Below are positions 51,153 to 60,126 of a DNA stretch of 64,000 nt, in pieces. The notes beneath the pieces are model-generated. The model saw nothing but the letters and a program-made list of their open reading frames with translations. It was not told the DNA's origin and did no database searches. Position numbers and translations under genes: made by a program. Each line of letters starts with the position of its first letter. Positions within the stretch are counted from its first letter, which is position 1. Source of the stretch: Enterovibrio paralichthyis (GTDB lineage Bacteria > Pseudomonadota > Gammaproteobacteria > Enterobacterales > Vibrionaceae); contig NZ_JAHUTS010000004.1 of NCBI RefSeq assembly GCF_019209835.1, positions 1 through 64,000 on the forward strand, read 5' to 3'.

Positions 51153-52409
51153 TTATTCGCCCAGATTGGCGGCCATACGCTCGCAATACCAGTTAACGAA
51201 ATTGATCACACCAAACTCGAAGGTCTTTGAATAGGGACCGGGTTGGTACCCCATTGAATTCACGCCCAGTTGGTTGTTCTCCGACAGCGTTCTGTCCTGC
51301 GCATTGGTGGCATCCCAGACATGGCGAAGGTTATTGGGGTCATAGTCCACGCCTTCTACTGCGTCCTTATGCACCAACCAGCGGGTAATCACTTTGGTCT
51401 CCTGTGGGCCGACCGGCAGGATTTGGAAGGCGATCAAATTGTCGCCCATGCCATGGTTCCAGGAATTCGGTAAATGTAGGATCCGCAGCGCACCCATGTC
51501 CGGGGAGGTAAAGCGTCCCATAAGCTTTTTACAGGCCACTTTGCCGTCCATGGTCATGGAGTGAGTGCCCTCTTTCAGCGGAGTTCGCACGATACGGTTA
51601 CGGTTCTCATAGCGCATCTGGAATTTATAAGGGACGTCCTGAGACTCCCAGAATGCTTGCATTTTCTTAACCAGATCGCGAAATTCAGGGGTCGACCTTG
51701 GGTCGTTGTCATCGTCCCATTCGAGCAGAGATTTCAGGAGTTCCGGGTGCGAGCCATCGCAGTGGTAGCACTCACGGTTATTCTCTACCACCAGTTTCCA
51801 GTTGGCTTTTTCGATAATTTCGCTTTGCACGGCGACCTTGGCATTATCCAAATCATAAGGCTCGAGGTAGTAGTTCATGTCGTTGACGAAATCATCGATA
51901 GGTGGCGGGTTTTCTGCGAGACAAACAAAGATATATCCGCCGGCAGTCCGGCAGTGCACCGGGCTCAGCGAGTAACGGGATTTATCAAAATCGTCGCCCA
52001 TATCAGAGCCTGCAAATACCAGTTCACCGTCTAGGTCGTAAGCCCACTGATGGTAGGGGCAGACCAGCTTGGGCGATTTGCCTTTGGCGCCGAGACAGAT
52101 TTTCGAGCCGCGGTGTCGGCAGGTGTTGTGAAAGGCGCGAACGTCATTGTTGTTGTCGCGCAGGATAATAATGGGACTGAGCCCGATATCGACAGTCACG
52201 AAACTGCCTTTCTTGGGCAACTCGCAGGTCATGCCTGCAAATATCCACTCTTTGGCAAAGATCTCCTCCATGTCTATCCGGAAAAGTGCTTCACTGTTGT
52301 AAAAAGGCTGCTCAAGCGTATGGTCCGGAATGCGTCGCGCCAACATGGTCTTAATCGCTTCACGGTCAATTAGGGCGTTGTCGATATGGGTTACGGGCAC
52401 CTTAGTCAT
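51153..52409 (-). CDS. gbcA: Glycine betaine demethylase Rieske oxygenase component
   Basis: 418 residues from the ATG at 52407-52409 with AAGGATTAACC upstream. Rieske centre CRHRGSKICLG … LVCPYHQW near residues 95-120; mononuclear iron site VVENNRECYHCDGSHPELL near residue 210. It oxidatively removes one methyl of glycine betaine, giving dimethylglycine and formaldehyde. Pairing with a GbcB-type reductase supports this over other ring-hydroxylating oxygenases. The later demethylation genes (dgcAB, soxBDAG) are not in the window. Confidence 0.88.
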   Translation of the reverse strand: MTKVPVTHIDNALIDREAIKTMLARRIPDHTLEQPFYNSEALFRIDMEEIFAKEWIFAGMTCELPKKGSFVTVDIGLSPIIILRDNNNDVRAFHNTCRHRGSKICLGAKGKSPKLVCPYHQWAYDLDGELVFAGSDMGDDFDKSRYSLSPVHCRTAGGYIFVCLAENPPPIDDFVNDMNYYLEPYDLDNAKVAVQSEIIEKANWKLVVENNRECYHCDGSHPELLKSLLEWDDDNDPRSTPEFRDLVKKMQAFWESQDVPYKFQMRYENRNRIVRTPLKEGTHSMTMDGKVACKKLMGRFTSPDMGALRILHLPNSWNHGMGDNLIAFQILPVGPQETKVITRWLVHKDAVEGVDYDPNNLRHVWDATNAQDRTLSENNQLGVNSMGYQPGPYSKTFEFGVINFVNWYCERMAANLGE

Positions 52410-52578
52410 GGTTAATCCTTGATTACAAAGCCAAACATCCTGCGTGCTGCCATGGCTTCTGTTGGGCAGAAGCGGTCTATCTCCATGGTATTGTTGGCAT
52501 AATGACGCCAAAAGAATGTGGGTATTTATTTAAATACGACCTGCAGCGTGTCGGAATACGACGGGACTTTCGCCGGTA

Positions 52579-52605
52579 TAACGTGGGATGCGCACGTTTA
52601 ACGTG
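52579..52605. promoter_or_regulatory. Repeated TAACGTG half-sites upstream of gbcA
   Basis: TAACGTG occurs at 52579-52585 and again at 52599-52605, exactly 20 bases apart (two helical turns), and the second copy is also half of a perfect 13-base palindrome CACGTTTAACGTG (52593-52605). Direct half-sites at this spacing are typical of AraC-type activators such as GbdR. The rest of 52410-52718 shows no gene. Confidence 0.45.
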
Positions 52606-52718
52606 ACGAAAAGGTCGCAAGATGATGATATCGATCTGAAAATCCGCAAATTTTGCGGTGACACGCCAACGGTGTTCTAGGCTTTTATAAAAAGGGGGGC
52701 ATTTACAGAGAGATAGTT

Positions 52719-53690
52719 GTGGTTGCAGTATTAAAACTGGTGGAGGAACCCAAAATCCTGCACTGGCATGCAGAGCTTTCCGAAACGGAAATGGTATGGT
52801 GCGATTTGTTGCCTGACGAACGCTTTTCTGCCGATCTCCGTAACCTCAGCCAATATGTCTACGATTACCGTTCCAACCTGAAAAACCACGTTGACCACTG
52901 CCTGAACAAGCCGAACGTTTACCTTCTGTGCCGGCGGGAAAAAGTACGCTTTAATCTCCGCAAAAAATCGCGTTATAACTTTTTTACCAAGAAGACGACG
53001 TTTCACCTGCTGGTGGGAAAGACGCAGCAAAAGGTCTCCGTTGCGGTCAAACTGGCGGATCATTTTTTCGAAAACACCCCCAACCCCCGTATTCTTCTTG
53101 AGTCCAAATTCATTACGCTGATTGCTGGTGACAGCGAGGATCTGACACTGTCGATCCATGATTTCCTGTTCAGCGTCGGCGCGGAGTTGTCGCTGCAATG
53201 TGAGGTGGTGGCAACCGGGTGTTCCCCCTCTCCATACTGGCAAAACAGCGCCACCATGCTAGGGGCATTCACCAACGATGTGCGCAGGTATCTGCATGAT
53301 GATGCGGATCTGATGGTCTACCTCGGCGGCTACCTCTTTGAGGAAAAAGTGCTGCGGCGTGACGGATCATTCAACAGTGAATTTGTACACTCAGACAACT
53401 GGCAGGAATCGCCCATGCTTCTGATGATGGCGCGTGCTCTTGCCCTGTATTTTCTGGGTGGCAATAACGGCGCGGCCTCTATGGCAGTGAAAAGTGCACA
53501 AACCAATCTGCACCGCTTTATGACGCGAAACCAACTGCATCAGATTTCGATTACCCATCACTATGAGTACGATAATGAGTATCTGCGTTTGGGGGCGGGA
53601 GCGGTGGAAAGCGCACCGTCCCACGACGTGCATGTGGCACTGGAGGATGGCGCGCTGATGATAAATGGAGAGCCGGTTTACCCGAACTGA
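52719..53690 (+). CDS. Conserved hypothetical protein next to gbcAB
   Basis: 323 residues, GTG start at 52719 with AGAGAGA upstream. Soluble, mixed alpha/beta, no signal peptide or membrane segment, no motif I recognise. Contains basic stretches (RREKVRFNLRKKSRYNFF) and a C-terminal SITHHYEYDNEYLRLGAG. It is divergent from gbcA and its last 13 bases overlap the end of the convergent aminotransferase gene, so it is physically embedded in the betaine-degradation block and may regulate or assist it (inference). Confidence 0.6.
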   Translation: MVAVLKLVEEPKILHWHAELSETEMVWCDLLPDERFSADLRNLSQYVYDYRSNLKNHVDHCLNKPNVYLLCRREKVRFNLRKKSRYNFFTKKTTFHLLVGKTQQKVSVAVKLADHFFENTPNPRILLESKFITLIAGDSEDLTLSIHDFLFSVGAELSLQCEVVATGCSPSPYWQNSATMLGAFTNDVRRYLHDDADLMVYLGGYLFEEKVLRRDGSFNSEFVHSDNWQESPMLLMMARALALYFLGGNNGAASMAVKSAQTNLHRFMTRNQLHQISITHHYEYDNEYLRLGAGAVESAPSHDVHVALEDGALMINGEPVYPN

Positions 53691-54883
53691 GGCTGATATT
53701 CCTGTAAGGTTTTTTCCAGCATGGCGACGCCACGGGGCAAGTCTGCGGTACCGCCAAGCCGTTGAATAGTTGAACCTAATGCGTGGATTGTGCGGAAGAT
53801 ATTGTGTACCCGGCACTGTTCGCCCATCTGCCCTATACGGACAATATTGAGCCCGAAGGAGCCGGATATCTCGACCTTATAGTCGCGTGAAATATGGGCG
53901 AGAATCGCTTTTTGCTCCATTCCTTCCGGTACCCAGATACCCACCACCGAATTGAGGCGATCGGCCTTTTCCACAGATAAACTCAGCCCCAGCCCTTGAA
54001 TCCCTGCCTGCAGCGCCATTGAACATTTCAGGTGGCGGTCAAAACGCGCTTCCAGCGTTTCTTCGCAAATCAGGCGCAGCGCTTCATGGATAGCCATAAT
54101 GCCTGAAACCGGCGCGGTGTAATGGTAGGAACTTTGGTACCAGAATTTGTCGGCCAGTTTGGCATCGAGACACCAGTGGCGCAGGGTATCCTCACGGGTG
54201 GTGATCTTGTTCCAGGCCTGTTCTGAAAAAGCGACCAGAGAGACGCCGGGAATACAGCTCAACCCTTTTTGTCCGCCGGTGATCACCGCATCCACGCCCC
54301 ATTCGTCCATATGGAGTGGCATGGTACTCAGGGTGCAGACCGCATCAACAATCACCAGACAGCCAATAGATTTCGCCGCCTGGCAAATGGCAGGCAGGGC
54401 ATGGTTATAAACGGTATTGGAGGTTTCTCCCTGCACGATAGTCAGCACCTTCGGACGGTACTCGTGAATGGCAGCAGCAACGGCGTCAGGGTCTGCCGCT
54501 TTTCCCTCTTCAATCTCCAAACGGGCAACGTCTGCGCCGCAGCGCGCGGACATTTCGGCCAGACGGCCGCTGAAAAAGCCATTGCAGACTGAAAGCACGT
54601 TGTCGCCCGGCACAACCAGGTTGGCAACCGCCATTTCCATTGCGGCAGAGCCTGGCCCCGCAACACCCAGAATGTGGGAAGAGTCCGTCTGGAATACATA
54701 GCGGGACATGGCTTTGACCTGCTCGATAATGCGGGACATGGTCTCACCAAGGTGGTTGATCACAATCCCGTTGGCAGCGGCCACTTTTGCGGGGATTGGC
54801 ACAGGGCCTGCGCCCATCATCAACAAAGGTTCTTCGGGCAATATGGTGTCGAGGGAATCAACGGTGGGGGCGGTAATACGCAC
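53678..54883 (-). CDS. Class V aminotransferase (alanine-glyoxylate / serine-pyruvate type)
   Basis: 401 residues, GTG start at 54881-54883 with AGGAG six bases upstream. PLP fold type I: LMMGAGPVPIPAKV at the start, GPGSAAMEMAVANLV, QGETSNTVYNHALP, the PLP aspartate in VIVDAVCTLSTMP and the Schiff-base lysine in VITGGQKGLSCIPG. Family members interconvert glyoxylate/alanine or serine/pyruvate, and also aminoethylphosphonate. Beside gbcAB it may connect betaine-derived glycine/serine with pyruvate or glyoxylate (inference). Confidence 0.85.
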   Translation of the reverse strand: MRITAPTVDSLDTILPEEPLLMMGAGPVPIPAKVAAANGIVINHLGETMSRIIEQVKAMSRYVFQTDSSHILGVAGPGSAAMEMAVANLVVPGDNVLSVCNGFFSGRLAEMSARCGADVARLEIEEGKAADPDAVAAAIHEYRPKVLTIVQGETSNTVYNHALPAICQAAKSIGCLVIVDAVCTLSTMPLHMDEWGVDAVITGGQKGLSCIPGVSLVAFSEQAWNKITTREDTLRHWCLDAKLADKFWYQSSYHYTAPVSGIMAIHEALRLICEETLEARFDRHLKCSMALQAGIQGLGLSLSVEKADRLNSVVGIWVPEGMEQKAILAHISRDYKVEISGSFGLNIVRIGQMGEQCRVHNIFRTIHALGSTIQRLGGTADLPRGVAMLEKTLQEYQPQFG

Positions 54884-55061
54884 GTGGGGCTCCTGTCGTG
54901 TTTTGACATCCTGTCTTATGTCTGGCGGGTCATTTTCAACCAGAAAGGGAATGGTCGCACAGAGCCGTTGGTATTTCTATGTGCAATGGCGTATTACGTC
55001 GGCGGTAAGGCGCGAATGCCCCCATGCCCGCGGGAGCCAGACAGTTGCCATACCGCCGCCC

Positions 55062-55454
55062 TTAGAATGATTGGTAGAGCAAGTAAACTGACGGGATCAC
55101 CATGGCTGAGAAGGTTAAAATCATCCCAACAGGCCGCCCATTGGTTGCACCTGAGCGTGTAAACACCAAGGTGTGATAGTGAATAAGCCGCCCGGCAACT
55201 ATGGCGATGGCGGCTGCCAAGACCCAGGACTGAGCCATGCCAAGATACTCGGCCAATGTGATTGCCAGTAACGTGATGGGGACGGTTTCGGTAAAGTTCC
55301 CGTGACCACGAACCTTTTTCATCAGCGCCGTGTCGTCACCCCAGCCAAAGTTAATGCCGGTTGCCAGTCTTCTCAGGCCAACGGCGAGCGTCGCGGGGAT
55401 TTGTATGGCGATGCATACCGCGATAAGTACCGGTGCAATGGTTAAGTTTTCCAT
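55062..55454 (-). CDS. MAPEG-family membrane protein
   Basis: 130 residues from the ATG at 55452-55454 with GGAGGTTGG upstream. Four membrane helices; RGHGNFTETVPITLLAITLAE is the MAPEG signature (the arginine/asparagine/glutamate glutathione site), and AGRLIHYHTLVF is the conserved third helix. Predicted glutathione-dependent membrane enzyme. Last gene of the cluster running from 57904. Confidence 0.82.
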   Translation of the reverse strand: MENLTIAPVLIAVCIAIQIPATLAVGLRRLATGINFGWGDDTALMKKVRGHGNFTETVPITLLAITLAEYLGMAQSWVLAAAIAIVAGRLIHYHTLVFTRSGATNGRPVGMILTFSAMVIPSVYLLYQSF

Positions 55455-55541
55455 TCCAACCTCCAGTTTTGGCATACAACCATCCTCTCCGCTGCGGATT
55501 AAGGCAGCGAAGGGAGGAAGAAAATGTTAGGTGGCTAATGG

Positions 55542-55862
55542 TTATGACATGTTCATTTCGACCAGTTCGGAGACTTCAAGTGTTCCACCAATCGTCAAAA
55601 ACGGACAGGTTTTGGCAAACTCCAACGCTTCTTCCAAAGTGTCTGTTTCGATGATGGTGAACCCTGACATGCCGGTTTGGTTTCCTTCCGCTACGTTGCC
55701 ATCGGGGAGGACGCAAACGGTGCCTTTTAAAGGGTTTGCAGGGCTGACTGCTTTGCTCCCCAGCGTTTTCAGCCAGGCTTGATAGTCAGCAAAGTGTCGT
55801 TGCCCTTCCTCTGGTGTTGCCGGGGGATTGCCTCCGAGATAGGTCATCATAAACTTCGGCAT
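55542..55862 (-). CDS. YCII-related protein
   Basis: 106 residues, a ferredoxin-like alpha/beta fold: start KFMMTYLGGNPPATPEEG, centre GFTIIETDTLEEALEFAKTCP, end TLEVSELVEM. Belongs to the YCII/DGPF superfamily linked with ECF42 sigma factors, though the DGPF tetrad itself is absent here. Twenty-one bases after the VOC gene. Confidence 0.75.
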   Translation of the reverse strand: MPKFMMTYLGGNPPATPEEGQRHFADYQAWLKTLGSKAVSPANPLKGTVCVLPDGNVAEGNQTGMSGFTIIETDTLEEALEFAKTCPFLTIGGTLEVSELVEMNMS

Positions 55863-55883
55863 TGTGTTTCCCTCCTGTTGGTT

Positions 55884-56267
55884 TTAGGCCTCGGGTGCGG
55901 CGTATTTGATCAGCGCCATTTTCGCGCCCTGCGGGTCTTTGAATACGGCAATGCGGCCTACGCCGGGTATATCAGCTGGTGGCATCACCAGGGTTGCCCC
56001 GAGATCGGTGGCGATATCTGTGCGTGCATCCACATCGTCGACAGTGATGTAGAGAAGCCAGCCCGGTTCTTCATCGGCAAAGGGTTTGAACCCGCCGATA
56101 TTGTTTCCGTCCACGGCAATGATGGGGTAGATCACATTGCCTTCCATTGGGTGCTCCAGCACGTCCCAGCCGAAAACTTTCTGATAAAACGTCCGCGCCT
56201 TTTGATGATCGCTACCGCAATGTTCAATCCAGCTGGGTGCGCCATGGGTTTGTTTTGAATCGCTCAT
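55884..56267 (-). CDS. VOC-family protein in ECF42 cluster
   Basis: 127 residues. Pattern SWIEHCGSDHQKARTFYQKVFGWD at the start, WLLYITVDDVDA in the middle and IAVFKDPQGAKMALIKY at the end mark a glyoxalase/VOC fold of the 27-kDa-antigen type. VOC genes of this type commonly accompany ECF42 sigma factors. Substrate unknown. Confidence 0.82.
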   Translation of the reverse strand: MSDSKQTHGAPSWIEHCGSDHQKARTFYQKVFGWDVLEHPMEGNVIYPIIAVDGNNIGGFKPFADEEPGWLLYITVDDVDARTDIATDLGATLVMPPADIPGVGRIAVFKDPQGAKMALIKYAAPEA

Positions 56268-56335
56268 GATGTCGTCCTTTTTGTCTGTTTCCTTTAACAG
56301 GACGTTTCAGACGCAACGAACCGGACAGGCACCCT

Positions 56336-57547
56336 TCATTTTTTTCGTTTTTTTTCCAACCCTCTGATTTCCTGCTCAATATAATCGCGCTCCCAGTCCT
56401 GCTGGGACAGAGCATATGCATGGCGGAAAGCATCGATCGCTTGAGGATGCTGCCCGGCACGCTTTAACAGGTGAGCCCGGGTGGAGTGGAAATACTGGTA
56501 AAGCGACAGTGAGGCTTGCAGCCCTGCCAACTCTTCGAGAGCTTTCTGTGCACCGTGGACATGGGCAGTTGCGACGGCACGGTTCAATGCCACAACCGGT
56601 GTGGGGTGCAGCTGGTATAAGGCGTTGTACAGGAAAAGGATATCGTTCCAATCGGTGGCTTCAGCGCTGTTGGCGGTGCTGTGGGCGCCGGAAATACAGG
56701 CTTGCAACTGGTAATACCCGGGCGGTGACGTACGGGTCAATTGGGTGACCAACGCCGTGGCCTCCGTGATCATGCGCTGATCCCAAAGCGTGCGATCCTG
56801 CTCATCCAGAGGGACAGGTTTACGCCCCGAGAACCTGGCATTGCGGCGGGACTGAGTGAACAGCATCAGCGCCAGCAGGCTTTGGATTTCGTTGTTTCCG
56901 GGCAACAGCGAGAGTAAATCCCTGGTCAAGGTAATGGCTTCATCACTGAAGCTGATTTTGTTCGTCAGTGGAGAGGACGCGGCGTTATATCCCTCGGTGA
57001 ATAAGAGGTAAAGCATGCCCTGAACCGCATCCAACCGCCGTGGGTCGATAAAGGGTGTGTCAGTGTTGAGTGCGAGCTGGTGGGCGGTGAGTTTGGCACG
57101 TGACAGGCGCTTTTCCATCGCAGTTTCAGAGACCAAAAACGCCCGCGCAAGTGATGATGAGGGAATGCCTGCCAAGACATTGAGTGCCAGAGTGATTTGT
57201 TGTGGCTGGCTTAATAGGGGATCGGAGCAGATAAAGAAAAGCCGTAAGGTATCGCTGTTATAAAGCAGATCTGGCTCAGCCCAAACATTCAGGCTTTCCT
57301 CTGTCAGCAGCACTTCTTTGTGATGTTTTCGCAGGGCGTCAATCAGCTGATTCTTCGCGGTAACAAACAGCCAGGTTTCGGGGTTTGCCGGCATCCCGCT
57401 TTCAGGCCACAGGGTATAAGCCCGGGTCACTGCTTCCTGCAAGGCATCTTCCGCGAGTGTTTTGTCACCGTAGCGACGAAGCAGGGCGGCGATGATTCTA
57501 GGACGAGTTCGCTGGTATATCGCGCCAAGGGTAGTGTGAAGATCCAT
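56336..57547 (-). CDS. ECF42-type RNA polymerase sigma factor with C-terminal extension
   Basis: 403 residues. Sigma region 2 at about 10-75 (YGDKTLAEDALQEAVTRAYT, PETWLFVTAKNQLIDALRK), region 4 at about 110-160 (LNVLAGIPSSSLARAFLVSE, AMEKRLSRAKLTA), then a long helical C-terminal domain with FLYNALYQLHPTPVVALNRAVA, the signature of ECF42 factors, which use this domain instead of an anti-sigma factor. Starts three bases after the DGPF gene. Likely controls the cluster itself. Confidence 0.9.
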   Translation of the reverse strand: MDLHTTLGAIYQRTRPRIIAALLRRYGDKTLAEDALQEAVTRAYTLWPESGMPANPETWLFVTAKNQLIDALRKHHKEVLLTEESLNVWAEPDLLYNSDTLRLFFICSDPLLSQPQQITLALNVLAGIPSSSLARAFLVSETAMEKRLSRAKLTAHQLALNTDTPFIDPRRLDAVQGMLYLLFTEGYNAASSPLTNKISFSDEAITLTRDLLSLLPGNNEIQSLLALMLFTQSRRNARFSGRKPVPLDEQDRTLWDQRMITEATALVTQLTRTSPPGYYQLQACISGAHSTANSAEATDWNDILFLYNALYQLHPTPVVALNRAVATAHVHGAQKALEELAGLQASLSLYQYFHSTRAHLLKRAGQHPQAIDAFRHAYALSQQDWERDYIEQEIRGLEKKRKK

Positions 57548-57550
57548 GGC

Positions 57551-57904
57551 TCATGCCCGGCACCATCCGACCGGACGGACTTCGATCTTATGGTGTGTCA
57601 GCGGAAGGGAAGCTGCATACTGAATGGCGTCATTTTCAGAAGCGCAATCGAGTAAATACAAGCCCAGAAACTGTTCTTTGGTTTCAGCAAAGGGACCGTC
57701 AGTGACCAATATCTCCCCCTTGTTGTCAGAAGAGACGGTTTTGGCGGTTTCTGTCCATTCCAAGCGGGCAGAGGCGATAAACTCCTCTTTCTCAATGGTT
57801 GTCGCCTGCAGGTGATGGTGAAGCTCAAGCATCTCCGATTCCTGCTCTTCACTCAGCTGTTTGTTGTAGGTTTCTTTACCGTAGATAAGCAGCGCAAATT
57901 TCAT
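57551..57904 (-). CDS. DGPF-domain (YCII) protein
   Basis: 117 residues; the tetrad DGPF is seen in ILVTDGPFAETKEQFLGLYL, with KFALLIYGKE at the start. Partner protein of ECF42 sigma factors in many bacteria, possibly a signal input. The second of two adjacent ATG codons (57902-57904) is chosen because AGGAG lies five bases from it and only two from the first. Confidence 0.85.
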   Translation of the reverse strand: MKFALLIYGKETYNKQLSEEQESEMLELHHHLQATTIEKEEFIASARLEWTETAKTVSSDNKGEILVTDGPFAETKEQFLGLYLLDCASENDAIQYAASLPLTHHKIEVRPVGWCRA

Positions 57905-58129
57905 CATGGCTCCTCATTGTCCAATTCATCTAAGCGTAGCTGTTAATCCTGCCAGGAATGTCCGAACTGTGGGATGGCATGAGGTAAACGCCTGACAATC
58001 AAAAGTCTCTATCTTAAAACATGTGTCTGGTTGCGTAAGGCTTACACTTTGGCCAGTAACGGAAGGAATCCGGAGTTGTCGCCTATCGGCAAATCGCGAG
58101 GTGATGCTTGCTCCGGCGCGGGAGGCTCG

Positions 58130-58453
58130 ATGTTTGAGATGTGGGTCGATGCGGCGTCAGGCGCAATCTGGGGATTATGGTTGGCGCTGTATCTGGACAG
58201 GTTTTATGCCCGTCAGGTCGCGGCGATTAACCTTTGCGTGTTTGTCTTTTGGGGAAGAAGTTTTAAAGCCAACCGAATGCTGGCGGCTACGCTTAACCTG
58301 TTTTTGCTGGTCGGTTTTTTGTTGGCGGCCTCTGCACTGATAGGCAAGCTGGTTTCCAGTTGGGTGGTGTTTATTGCCTGTTGGTGTGCAGGGTATGCGG
58401 TATACAGTTTCTATTTTTCCCTGCGCAAGCCTGCTTCCCGCAAAAATGCCTGA
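58130..58453 (+). CDS. Small membrane protein, unknown function
   Basis: 107 residues from the ATG at 58130 with GGGAGG four bases upstream; three hydrophobic segments (FVFWG…, LNLFLLVGFLLAASALIG, SWVVFIACWCAGYAVYSFYF) and a basic C-terminus (RKPASRKNA). No family recognised. The longer upstream frame lacks a ribosome site. Confidence 0.6.
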   Translation: MFEMWVDAASGAIWGLWLALYLDRFYARQVAAINLCVFVFWGRSFKANRMLAATLNLFLLVGFLLAASALIGKLVSSWVVFIACWCAGYAVYSFYFSLRKPASRKNA

Positions 58454-58615
58454 TCGGTGAACGCAATGTTCAGCTATTTGGGCATTTCAGGGTTGTTTAG
58501 GTATATCTCGTTCAATTAACCTTCAAACTCGCCAATTTGTGCCATTTGACCTTGACCCCGGAACGCTTTTCCCCGATAACGCAATGTGACGTAACTACTT
58601 TAATTTGATGCTGAT

Positions 58616-59473
58616 ATGGATACAGATTTACTGCGCACATTTTTGGAAGTGAATAAAACTCGTCATTTTGGTAAAGCGGCAACGAATCTGTATTTGACCC
58701 AGTCAGCAGTGAGCTTTCGCATCCGCCAACTGGAAATAAAACTGGGCACGCCGGTGTTCACCCGAAAACGTGGTGATTTACGGCTGACTGCAGCCGGTGA
58801 GCGTTTCGTGCCCTATGCAGAAAGCATTCTGCAGACCTGGGGGCGTGCGCGGCAGGATGTTGCATTGACCGGTAACTATCAGCAGCAACTGACCGTTGGT
58901 GCAACATCGCTGATCTGGGAAATGGCCAGTAGCAGTGAGTGGCTGGAAGAGGTGCTTTCCCTGCAACCGGATTGGGCATTGCGCACAGAAGCACTAAGCC
59001 GCCAGCAATTGTCCAATGCCTTGCTTGAAAGGCATGTGGATGTGTTGTTAACCAGCGAGCCACCTAAACTGGCAGATCTACAACAACACCGCGTGACCGG
59101 TTTCGAACTGGTATTGGTGTCCAGTGAGCCGGAGCAGGATATGGTCAGTGTGTCCGACCTCCCCGTGGTCTATCTCGATTGGGGAACCCGCTTTGGTGTT
59201 GAATACAGCCGTATCGTACCCTTACAGCGTACACCGGTATTGCACAGCCACGCTTGCGAGCCAGCCCTGAACTTTTTGCTCAACCGCGGTGGTGTGGGTT
59301 TTCTGCCATCAACTGTCGCGCAGCCTTGGCTGGATTCCGGTGCATTACACCTGGTGAAAGACAGCCCATCCATGGCAAATGAACTCTATATGGTCTGGCT
59401 TAACAGCACCGATAAACATGCAGATATCGAAGCCTTGGTTGCAGCATTTGAATCACGCTGTGACGAAGAATAA
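58616..59473 (+). CDS. hdfR: HTH-type transcriptional regulator HdfR
   Basis: 285 residues, LysR family; the first 60 residues (MDTDLLRTFLEVNKTRHFGK, YLTQSAVSFRIRQLE, LRLTAAGERFVPYAE) match E. coli HdfR almost throughout. HdfR represses flhDC and affects other genes in E. coli; the target here is unknown. Followed by its own terminator. Confidence 0.9.
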   Translation: MDTDLLRTFLEVNKTRHFGKAATNLYLTQSAVSFRIRQLEIKLGTPVFTRKRGDLRLTAAGERFVPYAESILQTWGRARQDVALTGNYQQQLTVGATSLIWEMASSSEWLEEVLSLQPDWALRTEALSRQQLSNALLERHVDVLLTSEPPKLADLQQHRVTGFELVLVSSEPEQDMVSVSDLPVVYLDWGTRFGVEYSRIVPLQRTPVLHSHACEPALNFLLNRGGVGFLPSTVAQPWLDSGALHLVKDSPSMANELYMVWLNSTDKHADIEALVAAFESRCDEE

Positions 59474-59545
59474 TGGTAATAAATGCTTGACCTCTCAGTA
59501 ATTTATTTTCCACATTCCCAATAGAATTTGTTCACAAGTAAAATG

Positions 59546-59579
59546 CCCGACAACATCTTATCAATGTGTCGGGTTTTTT
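59546..59579 (+). terminator. Terminator of hdfR
   Basis: CCCGACA … TGTCGGG stem around a 14-nt loop, followed by TTTTTT. The next gene's ribosome site starts only a few bases later, so that gene needs read-through or a promoter within this region. Confidence 0.85.
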
Positions 59580-59596
59580 ATTTTTGGGAGAGGGAA

Positions 59597-60106
59597 ATGA
59601 TCAGGATGATCCCTTGGTTGATGTTCGCCTTGATGATGGCAACAACAACCAGAGTCGCAGCGGAGTCAGTCGCCAGTTATCCCGAGGGTTGGGAGGCGTG
59701 GCCTGTTGTTAAGGAATCCATGAACCTGCCTGCCGATACTGTCCTTCCCCCGGATGCATCACTCTTTATCCAGGAATCGGTCGCTGCCTACTCGTGGATC
59801 AACGACGGACAAGGCTCGGCACTGACCATTCGCGTTAACCCGGAAAAACTCGAACAGTATAAAACCCACGGCCCTTACACTGATGGCGCCACAGTCGTCG
59901 CCGTTTCTGAAGCGCAGGGGATCATTTGGGTGACAGAACATTTCGGTGGCTTACCCATCTACGGCAGCTACAACCGCCAAGGTGAGGACATTTCTTCAAT
60001 GCATCCGTCATTGGAACCTCAGTTCTGCCAGCGGTGCCATGATACCTACAAAGACATTTGCGTAAACGGCACCTGTGCAGAGCCGGTATTGGATGTCTTC
60101 CAGTAA
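59597..60106 (+). CDS. Periplasmic mono-haem c-type protein (cytochrome P460-like)
   Basis: 169 residues. N-terminal signal peptide (IPWLMFALMMATTTRVAA), a P460-like start YPEGWEAWPVVKES, a central region ending GLPIYGSYNRQGEDISS, and one c-type haem-attachment motif CQRCH near residue 146 followed by two more cysteines (ICVNGTC). So it should be exported by Sec and loaded with haem c in the periplasm. P460-type proteins react with hydroxylamine/NO. It directly precedes and is coupled to a diguanylate cyclase. GGGAGAGGGAA precedes the ATG at 59597; an ATG nine bases later is also possible. Confidence 0.72.
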   Translation: MIRMIPWLMFALMMATTTRVAAESVASYPEGWEAWPVVKESMNLPADTVLPPDASLFIQESVAAYSWINDGQGSALTIRVNPEKLEQYKTHGPYTDGATVVAVSEAQGIIWVTEHFGGLPIYGSYNRQGEDISSMHPSLEPQFCQRCHDTYKDICVNGTCAEPVLDVFQ

Positions 60107-60126
60107 TCGCCGTGGAGCCTGTTCGC

